From the NCBI RefSeq assembly GCF_022340605.1, contig NZ_JAJDNQ010000018.1, positions 1 through 64,000 on the forward strand: a stretch of 64,000 nucleotides of DNA, read 5' to 3'. The translations under genes and the position numbers were made by a program. This document shows, piece after piece, positions 1 through 11,202 of the stretch; within the stretch, counting starts at the first letter, position 1; each line of letters starts with the position of its first letter. A model generated the notes under the pieces. It had not been told where the DNA came from. It saw only the letters and a list, made by a program, of their open reading frames with translations, and did not search any database. Source of the DNA: Thiohalocapsa sp. (GTDB lineage: Bacteria > Pseudomonadota > Gammaproteobacteria > Chromatiales > Chromatiaceae).

Positions 1-2
1 AC

Positions 3-215
3 CTTCTGGAGAGGGCCCCTGAGCTTTGGTCTGCCGGTACGAGCGAGGGTGGTCGCGAGGCGCAAAAGGAGATCGATTACAATGGATCGGACGCGTGGAG
101 ATTCGGCGTAGCGGACCTCACCGACAACCCGAAGGAGACCGCGCAGCCCCTGAAGGCGGACGTGGAGAGGGCATTTCAGTCGCTGATGGGCGCTATTGAT
201 GCAGTAGACGGGTAG
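3..215 (+). CDS. C-terminal fragment of an unknown protein, truncated by the window edge (ends ...FQSLMGAIDAVDG)
   Basis: Open frame 3 from the window start to TAG at 213-215; not in the ORF track because the start lies outside the window. Confidence 0.4.
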   Translation, partial: LLERAPELWSAGTSEGGREAQKEIDYNGSDAWRFGVADLTDNPKETAQPLKADVERAFQSLMGAIDAVDG

Positions 216-515
216 GCGAGATGTATGGGCTCGATTGAGGAAGCTAGGTCGGGTTAGCGATAGCGTAACCCGACAGTCAACGGCGCACCGTCGCCCATCG
301 TCGGGTTACGCTGCACTACTAAGCCGCTCGGTAGTAGTGTCACATCGCATTTAAAGTAACCGCCTGTCTTGTCAAGCATCCGGTTTTGAGCGATCCTGAC
401 ATTACTAACGCTACGATCAGTAACCCGACTTACGTCGAATACTCTCACAGTCTCGAGCCAGTGAGAGCGGGGTTCGCACCGCGACGTGCTTTGCGAGTAC
501 CTCCATCAGGACCTG

Positions 516-1445
516 CTATGAATGACCGAGCAGCTCCGCCAGGATCTGCGGCGCGTAGCGGATGGGCACGGAGTAGTGGCCTTCGCCGGGCAGCTCGGTG
601 AGGTGGGCGTTGGGGAGCTGCCCGGCGAGCCAGCGGGCGTGGCCGATGGGGACGGTGCCGTCGGCCGCGCCGTGCCAGATGCGGATGGGCTGGGTGATGT
701 CGCCAAGAGCGAGCTGCCAATCGTTGGTGTACAGGGTGAGGTCGCGGCGGGCGCCGGGGGCGCCGTTGCGCATGGCGTCGGCGATGGTCTGGTTGAGGAT
801 GGCGGCGGTGTCGCCCTCGTGCAGTACGGCGCGGTCGGCGGGTGGGGCGGCGATGTGGCGGAATTGCTCGACGAGGTTTGGCCAGTGCGCCAGCACGGCG
901 GTGGTGGGGGCGCCGTAGACCAGGTTCGCGAGCCAGGCGGGCTGGCGGCCGAGCAGGAGGCTGGCGCGCGCGGCCGGGTTCATCTGGTCCAGCAGCTCGT
1001 CGCGGTAGATGGCGCCGAGGGGGCAGACCAGGGTGCAGGCACTGAGCGCGCCCGGTAGTCGGCTGGGCAAGTGCAGGGCGCACGCCAGGGCGTAGGGGCC
1101 GCCGCCGGAGACGCCGACCATGGCGAAGCGCCCGAGTCCGAGCTCTCCGGCCAGCGCCGCGCAGTCGTCGGCACAGTCGGCCAGGGTGCGGCCGGGGGCG
1201 TCGTCCGAGTCGCCGTAGCCAGGCCGGTCCGGGGCGATGATGCGGGCGCCGGTGGCGAGCGCGGCGGCGTGCAGCAGCCGTGCCTCGCGCCGGGAGCTCG
1301 GGAAGCCGTGGCAGTACAGCACCGGCTCGCCGCCGGCGACGCCATACTCGGCATAGGCCAGGCGACGGCCGTCCGGCAGTCGGATGAAGTGCGGCTCGTC
1401 GCGCGGTGGTGGCGGGGGGGCTTGGTCGGCTCGGGTGTCGGTCAC
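516..1445 (-). CDS. alpha/beta hydrolase
   Basis: YCHGFPSSRREARLL, GVSGGGPYALA nucleophile elbow and C-terminal GEGHYS; GTG start at 1445. Confidence 0.85.
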   Translation of the reverse strand: MTDTRADQAPPPPPRDEPHFIRLPDGRRLAYAEYGVAGGEPVLYCHGFPSSRREARLLHAAALATGARIIAPDRPGYGDSDDAPGRTLADCADDCAALAGELGLGRFAMVGVSGGGPYALACALHLPSRLPGALSACTLVCPLGAIYRDELLDQMNPAARASLLLGRQPAWLANLVYGAPTTAVLAHWPNLVEQFRHIAAPPADRAVLHEGDTAAILNQTIADAMRNGAPGARRDLTLYTNDWQLALGDITQPIRIWHGAADGTVPIGHARWLAGQLPNAHLTELPGEGHYSVPIRYAPQILAELLGHS

Positions 1446-1468
1446 GGGTCTGATGCAGCTTTCGGATC

Positions 1469-2917
1469 TCAAACGCAGCGCGGCGAGCGCTCGCCGTCCA
1501 GCTCGATGATCTCGAGCCTGTGGTTGCCGCAAGGGTACTCCTCGGACGGCCCCTGGGTGAGCAGGACGAGGCCCTGTTCGATGCCGTGCTCGGCAAGCCA
1601 GTCGCGCACGAAGTCGGTCCAGTCCGCCAGGTCTGCGTCCGTCTCCTGAGCGTGCACGCCATAGCTGAAGCAGAGCCGCTGGGCGGTGTCCGGGTTGGGC
1701 GTGAAGGCCACCAGCTGGGAGGGCAGCCGGAAGCGGGCGATGCGTCGCGCGGTGTTGCCGCTGCGCGTCGGCACCACCACCAGCCGCGGTTCGCTGCGCT
1801 CGGCGGTGTGGTAGACGCTGCGGGCGATGAGGTCCACGGCGCGGCGGCTGCCGTTGCTGTCGTAGGCGCCGACGCGCTCGGCCTGGAGGCGCAGATTGCG
1901 CTCCGGCTCGATGGCGCCGGCGATGCCGGCCAGCATCTGCACCGATTCCACCGGGAAGCGCCCCATGGCGGACTCCGCCGAGAGCATGACGCAGTCGGTG
2001 CCGCCCAGGATGGCGTTGGCGACGTCGGTGGCCTCCGCGCGCGTGGGTCGGCGCATCTTCACCATGGACTCCAGCATCTGGGTGGCGGTGATGACGGGCT
2101 TTCCAGCGCGGTTGGCGAGCTCGGTGATGCGCCGCTGGGCGACGGCGATGGTCTCGATGGGGATCTCCACGCCGAGGTCGCCGCGGGCCACCATCAGGCC
2201 GTCGGCGGCGGCGAGGATGGCCTCCAGGTTGTCGAGCGCCGTCGCGCGCTCGATCTTGGCGATGACGAAGGGGTCGTAGCCCAGGTCCTGCGCCGCGGTG
2301 CGCAGGTCTTCGAGGTCCTTGCTGCCGGCGACGAAGGACTGGCTGACGGCGTCGATGCGGTGCTCGGCGGCGAAAGCGAGCCACGCTCGGTCGTCGTCGG
2401 TGAAGGCGCTGATGCCGAGATCGATGCCCGGCAGGTTGAGGCCCTTGCGCGAGCGCAGCTCGCCGCCGGCGCGCACGTTGCAGACCACGTCGTTGCCGTG
2501 CACCTCGACGACCTTGAGCAGGATGAAGCCGTCGTTCAGGAACAGCCGGTCCCCCGGCTGCACCGCCGCCGGCAGGCCGGGGAAGCTGACGCTGACGCGC
2601 TCGGCGCTGCCGACGCAGTCCTCGGTGGTGAGCGTGATGCGCTCGTCGCGCACCAGCTCCACGGGCTCGTCGGCGAGGTCGCCGATGCGCATCTTGGGGC
2701 CGGGTAGGTCGCCCATGATGGCGACGCGCCGGCCGGTGGCGGTCGCCGCGTCGCGGATGCGCTCGATGAGTGTCGCGTGGTAGCCGGCGTCGCCGTGGGA
2801 GAAGTTGAGCCGGGCGATGTCGAGCCCGGCCTCGATGAGGTCGCGCAGCATCTCGGGCTCATCAGACGCCGGCCCGATGGTGGCGACGATCTTGGTCTTG
2901 TGGGGACGGTACTGCAT
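1469..2917 (-). CDS. pyk: pyruvate kinase
   Basis: MQYRPHKTKIVATIGPAS, ARLNFSHG, GDLPGPKMRIG, MVARGDLGVEIP, TATQMLESM. Confidence 0.95.
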   Translation of the reverse strand: MQYRPHKTKIVATIGPASDEPEMLRDLIEAGLDIARLNFSHGDAGYHATLIERIRDAATATGRRVAIMGDLPGPKMRIGDLADEPVELVRDERITLTTEDCVGSAERVSVSFPGLPAAVQPGDRLFLNDGFILLKVVEVHGNDVVCNVRAGGELRSRKGLNLPGIDLGISAFTDDDRAWLAFAAEHRIDAVSQSFVAGSKDLEDLRTAAQDLGYDPFVIAKIERATALDNLEAILAAADGLMVARGDLGVEIPIETIAVAQRRITELANRAGKPVITATQMLESMVKMRRPTRAEATDVANAILGGTDCVMLSAESAMGRFPVESVQMLAGIAGAIEPERNLRLQAERVGAYDSNGSRRAVDLIARSVYHTAERSEPRLVVVPTRSGNTARRIARFRLPSQLVAFTPNPDTAQRLCFSYGVHAQETDADLADWTDFVRDWLAEHGIEQGLVLLTQGPSEEYPCGNHRLEIIELDGERSPRCV

Positions 2918-3071
2918 GGTTGGGTCCTGGTCGTGAGCGGCGCCGCCACGTCGGCCGGCGCCCGCGGATGCCGCGATGTTAGCGGAGGCCATGCAGCGGC
3001 GTACGTTGCGGTCTCGTGAACGGCGACGGGCTGTCGTGGGAGCGCGGCCTGCTGTGCGCCATGGAAGCGCC

Positions 3072-3140
3072 GTGGGAGCGCCGTCTTCGGCGCGACGGGG
3101 GCGGCTGGGCCGGCGATCGCGGCGAAGACGCCGCTCCCAC
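3072..3140. repeat. REP pair (BIME) downstream of RAYT1
   Basis: GTGGGAGCGCCGTCTTCGGCGCGA...TCGCGGCGAAGACGCCGCTCCCAC inverted pair. Confidence 0.9.
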
Positions 3141-3160
3141 GGGGCGGACTCAATCGACCA

Positions 3161-3631
3161 TCAAACCCAGATCGCGTCCCAGAGCGGATAGTCGCCCAGT
3201 CTGGAGCACAGGCCGGCTCGCAGCGGGTTTGCGACGATGTACCGCGCGATGTCTTTGACGTCGTCCTCCGCGCGGAGCGCGCGATCGAAATATCCCGACT
3301 GCCACACCGCCCCGCTGCGCTGGAGTTGCGCATTGATGCGATGCGCGCTGAAACCCTTCACGGCTTGCATCACCGCGTCCAGCCTGGCAGAGCCGGTGAG
3401 GCAAAGTAGCCAGTGCAGGTGATCCGGCATGACCACGAAGGCGAGGCTCTCCACATGGCCGTGCTCGTGCTGGTAGCGCAGTGCTCCGACCACCTCGCGG
3501 CCGACGTAGAGATGATTGAAGAGCGGCAGGCGCCGATCCGTGGCGGTCCGGACGTGATAGATCCGCCCTGCCTCGCTGACGCGGCCTTTGCGCAGGTCGC
3601 GGCTGTGCGGCTTATGGGATCGCGTCGTCAT
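3161..3631 (-). mobile_element. REP-associated tyrosine transposase (Y1_Tnp/IS200-like), RAYT1
   Basis: GRIYHVRTATDRRLPLF, FVVMPDHLHWLLCL (HxH motif), AVWQSGYFDRALR; bracketed by REP arrays. Confidence 0.9.
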
Positions 3632-3678
3632 GCGCCCGAGTGTACACGCTGCGCTGTCGCTGCGCCGTGCTGGCGGCC

Positions 3679-3931
3679 GTGGGAGCGCCGTCTTTGGCGC
3701 GATGAGGGCGTCGGGGCCGGCGATCGCGGCGAAGACGCCGCTCCCACGGGGCAGGCGCGGCGAGCTGGCCGTGGGAGCGCCGTCTTTGGCGCGACGGGGG
3801 CGTCGGGGCCGGCGATCGCGGCGGGGACGCCGCTCCCACAGGGCGAGCGTGACGCGTTGGCCGTGGGAGCGCCGTCTTCGGCGCGATGGGGGCGGCTGGG
3901 CCGGCGATCGCGGCGGGGACACCGCTCCCAC
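3679..3931. repeat. Three tandem BIMEs, 92-bp period
   Basis: Units begin GTGGGAGCGCCGTCTT at 3679, 3771 and 3863; each ends in the inverted CGCTCCCAC. Confidence 0.9.
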
Positions 3932-3945
3932 GGGGCGCTTGGCCG

Positions 3946-4584
3946 TCAGCGCGTGTCGTGCGCTGCGCGCCAGGCGCGGATGGCGTCGGCATCGATGCCG
4001 CCGTCGCGCGCGTAGAGCCGATCGAGCTCGGCGCGCTTGTCGGCGGGGGCCAGTTCCGTCAGCCGGCCGGCGGTGAGCGGTGCCGTGGTGTCGTCGAGCA
4101 CGCCGCCGCCGTTGACCTCGGCCAGGTAGATGCTGCGGTCGCCGGTGCTCATGGCGTTCTCGACGCGGCAGTCGAGCCAGGCGATGGGGCCGTCCACGCG
4201 CGGGTTGCCGAGGGGCGTGCGGACGTCGGGCAGGCCGGCGAGCTTGTCGACGTCCTTGCCGGTGTCGAGCCCGAAGCGCCAGACGAGGTCCAGGGCGGAC
4301 TCGGGGAGCAGGTACACGGCGAAGCACCGGCTCGCCTCGATCATGCGCCAGGTGTGGTGATGGCGGGCGATGCCGGCCACCATCCGCGGCATGTCGCGCA
4401 CGATGGCGGCGCGGGCGACGAAGGTGGCGATGCAGCCGCCGCGCCGGCTGCCGGGTGCCGGGGATTCCGCGGCAGTCACCAGCCACAGCGGCGGGTCGTA
4501 GAGCTGGTAGACGGCGTTGACCGCCGCGGCGGTGGCCTCGCTCAGCGGTTGCGGATGCTCGGGCTTGGCAGTGTTGTCGGGCAT
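3946..4584 (-). CDS. flavin reductase-like (FMN-binding) protein
   Basis: PLWLVTAA...RGGCIATFVARAAI, HHTWRMIEASRCFAVYLL. Confidence 0.75.
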   Translation of the reverse strand: MPDNTAKPEHPQPLSEATAAAVNAVYQLYDPPLWLVTAAESPAPGSRRGGCIATFVARAAIVRDMPRMVAGIARHHHTWRMIEASRCFAVYLLPESALDLVWRFGLDTGKDVDKLAGLPDVRTPLGNPRVDGPIAWLDCRVENAMSTGDRSIYLAEVNGGGVLDDTTAPLTAGRLTELAPADKRAELDRLYARDGGIDADAIRAWRAAHDTR

Positions 4585-4619
4585 GGGCCGGCGTGCTCGG
4601 GCTGCGCTTGGGTGTTGCC

Positions 4620-5045
4620 CTAATTGACCAGCTCCACGGGGATTTTCAACCGCCGGGTCACGTTCTGTGCCACGGAGCCCATCAGCAGGTGGGTCATGCC
4701 GGTGCGCCCGTGGGTGCCCATGACCACCTTGTCGAACTGCTGCTCCTCGGCGAAGCGGGCAATGGTCTCCGCGACGTGGCCTACCAGTACGTGCCAGCGG
4801 TAGTCCACGCCGGCGGCGTCGAGCCGCGCCCTGTAGGGCTCGAGCACGGCCAGGCCCTCGTCGCGGTGGTAGGCGGCGATGTCGTCGTCGGAGACGAACA
4901 TGCGCGCGTGACCGGAGTCGATGGGCAACTGCACGGATAGCAGGTGCAGTTCCAGCCGCTCACCGCCGTGAGCCATCCGCAGCACCTGGTCCAGGGCGCG
5001 ATTGGAGAACGCCGAGCCGTCGACGGGCAACAGGACCTTGGTCAT
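4620..5045 (-). CDS. universal stress protein (UspA family)
   Basis: KVLLPVDGSAFSNRALD and VVMGTHGRTGMTHLLMGSVAQNV. Confidence 0.95.
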   Translation of the reverse strand: MTKVLLPVDGSAFSNRALDQVLRMAHGGERLELHLLSVQLPIDSGHARMFVSDDDIAAYHRDEGLAVLEPYRARLDAAGVDYRWHVLVGHVAETIARFAEEQQFDKVVMGTHGRTGMTHLLMGSVAQNVTRRLKIPVELVN

Positions 5046-5083
5046 CGCGCCGGACCTCGCTAGGTTGTTCTTGCAGGTGCAGA

Positions 5084-5827
5084 TTACCCCGGTTTGTGCA
5101 CGTCCTCGGCGTGGCCCCCGGCGGCCACCTCCTCCAGCGGCCGCGGCGGTGCCCGCCGCGCCAGCCAGGTGCCGGCGGCGACGACGAAGATCGCGCCCAG
5201 GCCTGCCGCGACGTAGCTGAGCCAGTGCGGCCATTGCGCTACGTGCTCTGCCACCAGGGCGTCGGACACCAGCATCTTCGCGCCGATCCAGCCCAGCAGC
5301 GCACCGCCTAGATTAATGATGACCGGGAAGCGGTCCATCAGCAGCAGCACCAGCTTGCTGCCCCAGACGATGATCGGGATGCTCACGACGATGCCGAAGG
5401 CCACCAGCAGGATGTCGCCGTCGGCGGCGCCGGCCACCGCGATGACGTTGTCCAGGCTCATGATGGCGTCGGCGACGACGATGGTCCTGACCGCGCCCAG
5501 CAGGTTGCCGGGCGCCTCCACCGCGCCCTCGTGCAGCTCCGGCTCCGGCTGCAGTAGCTTGATACCGATCCACAGCAGCAAGAGCCCGCCCACCAGCTTG
5601 AGAAAGGGCAGGGCCAGCAGTTGCAGCGCGAAGAAGATCAGCACCAGCCTGAGCGCGATGGCGCCGAGCACGCCCCAGAGGATGCCCTGGTTGCGCTGCG
5701 CCTGTGGCAGCCGCCGGCAGGCGAGGGCAATGACCACCGCGTTGTCGCCGCCGAGCAGGATGTCGATTGCGATGATTTGCAGCACCGACACCCAGAAGCC
5801 GCCGTCGGCCAGCGCCAGCTCATGCAT
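5084..5827 (-). CDS. TerC/YjbE-family integral membrane protein
   Basis: DILLGGDNAVVIALACRRLP, ADAIMSLDNVIAVAGAADG; multiple TM segments. Confidence 0.9.
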   Translation of the reverse strand: MHELALADGGFWVSVLQIIAIDILLGGDNAVVIALACRRLPQAQRNQGILWGVLGAIALRLVLIFFALQLLALPFLKLVGGLLLLWIGIKLLQPEPELHEGAVEAPGNLLGAVRTIVVADAIMSLDNVIAVAGAADGDILLVAFGIVVSIPIIVWGSKLVLLLMDRFPVIINLGGALLGWIGAKMLVSDALVAEHVAQWPHWLSYVAAGLGAIFVVAAGTWLARRAPPRPLEEVAAGGHAEDVHKPG

Positions 5828-5905
5828 GCCGGCGGGCTCCGGTGGCCAGGCGTTGGCAACGGCTGCGGCTGTCGCGCCCGCGGGCGCGATTGTTGTGCGC
5901 CGCCA

Positions 5906-6520
5906 TCAGCCCGCCGCGGGCTCGGGCTGTGCTTCGGGCGCGGCAGCCTCGGCGCTGTGGCGGCCCGCGTAGAAGCGCGTGGCCGCGAAGCCGATCAGCC
6001 GGGTCACCGCGGCCATGGACAGCGCACCGGCGCCCACCGAGACCATGGGGCCCAGCTTGTACCCGGCGAGCAGTTGCGGCGCGGTGGCGCCCATGCCCGT
6101 GGCGGCGATGACCGCGACCATCTCCGGCACCCGGGCGAGGTCGTCGATATCCTCGCCGTAGACGCAGGCGATCTCCAGTATCAAGTACAGGTGCATGCGG
6201 GTCAGTATGGAGGCGGCGCCGACGACGCCGGCGAATGTCAGGAACTGCCCGGCGGCCGGGAACAGCCCCGGCACGTACAGGAGCCCGCCGCCCAAGGCCG
6301 CGAGCCCAGTCTTCGCATCCACCAGGCGCCGGGCGCGCTGGCGCAGATCGTCCTCCGGATACTGCTCCTCGAGCGTGCGCACGGTGCGGCGGATCTCGTT
6401 CTTGCGCAGGCGCAGGAAGAAATAGAAGAACTCCTCGGCGGCCAGCGACTGGCGGTGGCCGAGGGAATGTGCCGCTCGGTCTTCGGGCTGGTCGGAGGTG
6501 TTGCCGTCGTTGGCGGTCAT
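5906..6520 (-). CDS. EcsC-like hypothetical protein
   Basis: Central glycine-rich hydrophobic segment, divergently adjacent to an EcsC-family gene. Confidence 0.5.
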   Translation of the reverse strand: MTANDGNTSDQPEDRAAHSLGHRQSLAAEEFFYFFLRLRKNEIRRTVRTLEEQYPEDDLRQRARRLVDAKTGLAALGGGLLYVPGLFPAAGQFLTFAGVVGAASILTRMHLYLILEIACVYGEDIDDLARVPEMVAVIAATGMGATAPQLLAGYKLGPMVSVGAGALSMAAVTRLIGFAATRFYAGRHSAEAAAPEAQPEPAAG

Positions 6521-6650
6521 GGTGATCGTTGGCTGTCCGGATTATTCGTGCTCAGGATAACGGAAGTCGGCGAACGAGCGGCGGACCGCCACAATTTGGG
6601 CGCCGTCGGTGACGCGCCCGACACCATTGTCGCTCGCGGCGCGCACGCCA

Positions 6651-6724
6651 TCGCGCCGGGGACGGCGCTCCCACGGCGCGCAGTAGGCCGTGCCCGCTCC
6701 GTGGGAGCGGCGTCCCCGCCGCGA
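6651..6724. repeat. BIME between divergent genes
   Basis: TCGCGCCGGGGACGGCGCTCCCAC...GTGGGAGCGGCGTCCCCGCCGCGA. Confidence 0.85.
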
Positions 6725-6809
6725 TCTCCGCAAGATGGCCGGCACGGCGGGCGGACATGCGCACCGGCGCCGGTGGCCGCCGTCGCGTAATTTCGCATAA
6801 GATTCAGTT

Positions 6810-7706
6810 ATGAACAGCACCAATCAGCCTTCATTCGCCGCGGGCTGCGGCGACGCGGCCACCACGGCGCTCACCGCTGCCCGGCTGCCGGGCCCGGCCG
6901 CGCAGGAACTCGCCTGGGCCTACGAGCGCCTGGAGCATCCATCGCTCGCCGCGCGCCTCAGCGATGTGCTGGCCTCGCCCTTCGAGGAGGCCATGAAGCT
7001 GCTGCCGCCGCGCTGGAAGCAGCGCCTGGACCGCAGCGTCGAGAACAACATGTACCGTGCGCTGAAGATGGCCATGGGCTCCATGGACACCCGCGCGCCG
7101 ATCCCGTCGAAGGACTGGCTGCACCGGGCGCTGGTGGCCGGCACCGGCGCCGTGGGTGGCTTCTTCGGGCCGCTCACCGTGCTCGCCGAGCTGCCGGTGG
7201 CCACCGCGCTGATGCTGCGCTCCATCGCCGACATCGCCCGCAGCGAGGGCGAGGACATCATGGGCAACCGCGAGGCGCGGCTCGCCTGCGTGCAGGTATT
7301 CGCCCTCGGCGGGCGCACCAAGGACGACGACGAGGCCGAGGTCGGCTACTACGGCATACGCGTCGCGCTCGGCCTGCACTTCGAGAACATCCTGGAGTTC
7401 GCCGGCAAGATGGACGGTCCGCACATCCCGGCGGCCGTGCAGTTGGCGCGCGCCCTGGCCGCGCGCTTCGGCGTGGTCATCTCCGACAAGCTCGCCGCGC
7501 AACTGGTGCCGGTGGCGGGCGCCCTCAGCGCCGCGACGCTGAACCTGATCTTCATGCAGCACTACCAGGACGTCGCCCGCGGGCACTTCATCGTCCGGCG
7601 GCTGGAGCGCGATTTCGGTGCCCAGGCCATCCGCGACGCCTATGGGCTGCTGCGCGAGCAGGAGCGCCTCGGCGTGCGGGAGTTCAGCCCCATCGAGGGC
7701 TGGTGA
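6810..7706 (+). CDS. EcsC family protein
   Basis: GTGAVGGFFGPLTVLAELPVATALMLRSIADIARSEGEDI, typical of EcsC-domain proteins. Confidence 0.8.
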   Translation: MNSTNQPSFAAGCGDAATTALTAARLPGPAAQELAWAYERLEHPSLAARLSDVLASPFEEAMKLLPPRWKQRLDRSVENNMYRALKMAMGSMDTRAPIPSKDWLHRALVAGTGAVGGFFGPLTVLAELPVATALMLRSIADIARSEGEDIMGNREARLACVQVFALGGRTKDDDEAEVGYYGIRVALGLHFENILEFAGKMDGPHIPAAVQLARALAARFGVVISDKLAAQLVPVAGALSAATLNLIFMQHYQDVARGHFIVRRLERDFGAQAIRDAYGLLREQERLGVREFSPIEGW

Positions 7707-7805
7707 GGGCGCGACGGCCTGCGCCGGGGCGCTGGCGTGGCGAAGGCAATCGACCAAGCTCCCCGGCGGCAGGTTATCGAGATCGTTGTAGAACCGGCGG
7801 ACTGG

Positions 7806-7895
7806 CGTAGGTCGGGCCGACGTCAGGAGGCCCGACGGTCGGCCGTGCCTGTCGTGGTCGATGTCGGGCTTCGTTGTCCGTCTGCCCGACCTACG
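7806..7895. repeat. Dispersed GTAGGTCGGGC.../...CCCGACCTAC inverted repeat
   Basis: GTAGGTCGGGCCGACGTCAGGAGGCCCGAC...GCCCGACCTACG; related copies near 35000, 48411 and 61239. Confidence 0.7.
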
Positions 7896-7939
7896 GCGGA
7901 CGCTTGCCCTGTCTCTGGCAGCTCATCGTGCCGCCGGTC

Positions 7940-8716
7940 TCAGCGCCCCCGCAGCACCTGCCGCGCGATGCGCTCGGCACACTGGCGGGCGCTGAGCTCG
8001 GTGGCGCGGTCGCGGGCGCGGAAATCGGGGGAGCCGATGCGCTCGTCCAGGATGCCGAAGTGGTTGACACCGGGGAGCCACTCGATGCGGGTGTGAAAGG
8101 CGTCGGCGAGCTGCTGCAGGCCGGCGGGGTCGACGACACCGTCCTCGGTGCCGGCCAGCAGCCGGATGCGGACCTGTCTGGATGTCGGCGGCCGCCACGG
8201 CTCGTGCAGGCTGGAGGCGCCGAGCAGGACGATCTCCAACGGTTGGCCATCGGCGCGGCGCTGGAAGCCCGCGGACAGCACCCAGCCGCCGAGGCTGTAG
8301 GCGAGGATGCGCAGCGGCGGTGCCGAGCGGGCGGCTCCGCCCGCGCTCGTTGCCGGCAGCCGGCCGGATGCCAGCCCACGCGCCGGCAACTGCCGCCGCC
8401 GCAGCCGCTGCGCGGCGCGCCAGGCCCGGGAGGTCTCGGCCGGCTCGTTCCTGAACAGCGCGGGCCAGCGGTAATCCAGCGTGAGCACCACGGTTCCGCG
8501 GGCGGTGAGGGCGTCGAGCAGTTCCGGATAGTCGGCAGGGCCGGTCAGCGCGCCGGGGCTGAAGATGATCCAGGGTCGCGCCGTGCGGCGGCTCACCGGC
8601 AAGCGCTGGCTGACGCGCACCCGACCCAAGCCGGGCAGCCGCAGCCGCAGGTGCCGCAGGGCGCCGCGGCGTACCGGCCTGGCCATCCGGGGCAAGCGAT
8701 CGTGCCGCATGGTCAT
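7940..8716 (-). CDS. alpha/beta hydrolase (dienelactone hydrolase-like)
   Basis: WIIFSPGALTGPADYPEL, LAYSLGGWVLS, GTEDGVVDP, LPGVNHFGILDE. Confidence 0.75.
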   Translation of the reverse strand: MTMRHDRLPRMARPVRRGALRHLRLRLPGLGRVRVSQRLPVSRRTARPWIIFSPGALTGPADYPELLDALTARGTVVLTLDYRWPALFRNEPAETSRAWRAAQRLRRRQLPARGLASGRLPATSAGGAARSAPPLRILAYSLGGWVLSAGFQRRADGQPLEIVLLGASSLHEPWRPPTSRQVRIRLLAGTEDGVVDPAGLQQLADAFHTRIEWLPGVNHFGILDERIGSPDFRARDRATELSARQCAERIARQVLRGR

Positions 8717-8848
8717 GCGGATTCCGCCCGCTGGGCGAGGCGTGCACGCGGTGTCGCCGCCGCTTCAGGGCGCGGCCGGCCTTCGGCTGTCTCATCGCCG
8801 CTGTCGCGGCACATGTGGACGTACTGAATGTTCATGGTCTGCTGTCTA

Positions 8849-11056
<2,208 letters not shown>

Positions 11057-11202
11057 GGGGAACCAGGGCGTCTGTGCGGGGGATCTGTGCGGGGGCTGTG
11101 CGTCTGGCTGCATTGTGCAGCAGCCGCCGCGTGCCGCGGCATACACGAACCCCAACCTGGATCAATCCCGATGCAGATTTGGCGGCGCAGACTGGCGCCG
11201 GG

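Noticed and set aside
516-2384. Very long overlapping ORFs antisense or out of frame to annotated genes (e.g. 622 aa at 516-2384, 703 aa at 19561-21672, 716 aa at 44882-47032)
   Set aside because: High-GC coding DNA generates long spurious ORFs; these translate to Arg/Pro/Ala/His-rich low-complexity sequence with no domain motifs, while the overlapping strand encodes a clear protein family
3679-3931. CRISPR-like array (regular 92-bp period)
   Set aside because: Units are near-identical along their whole length with internal inverted symmetry, so there are no unique spacers; no cas genes nearby; matches REP/BIME structure
5828-5905. yybP-ykoY manganese riboswitch ahead of the TerC-like gene
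   Set aside because: Checked because TerC genes often carry one; only ~80 nt to the upstream gene's neighbour and no matching conserved sequence seen
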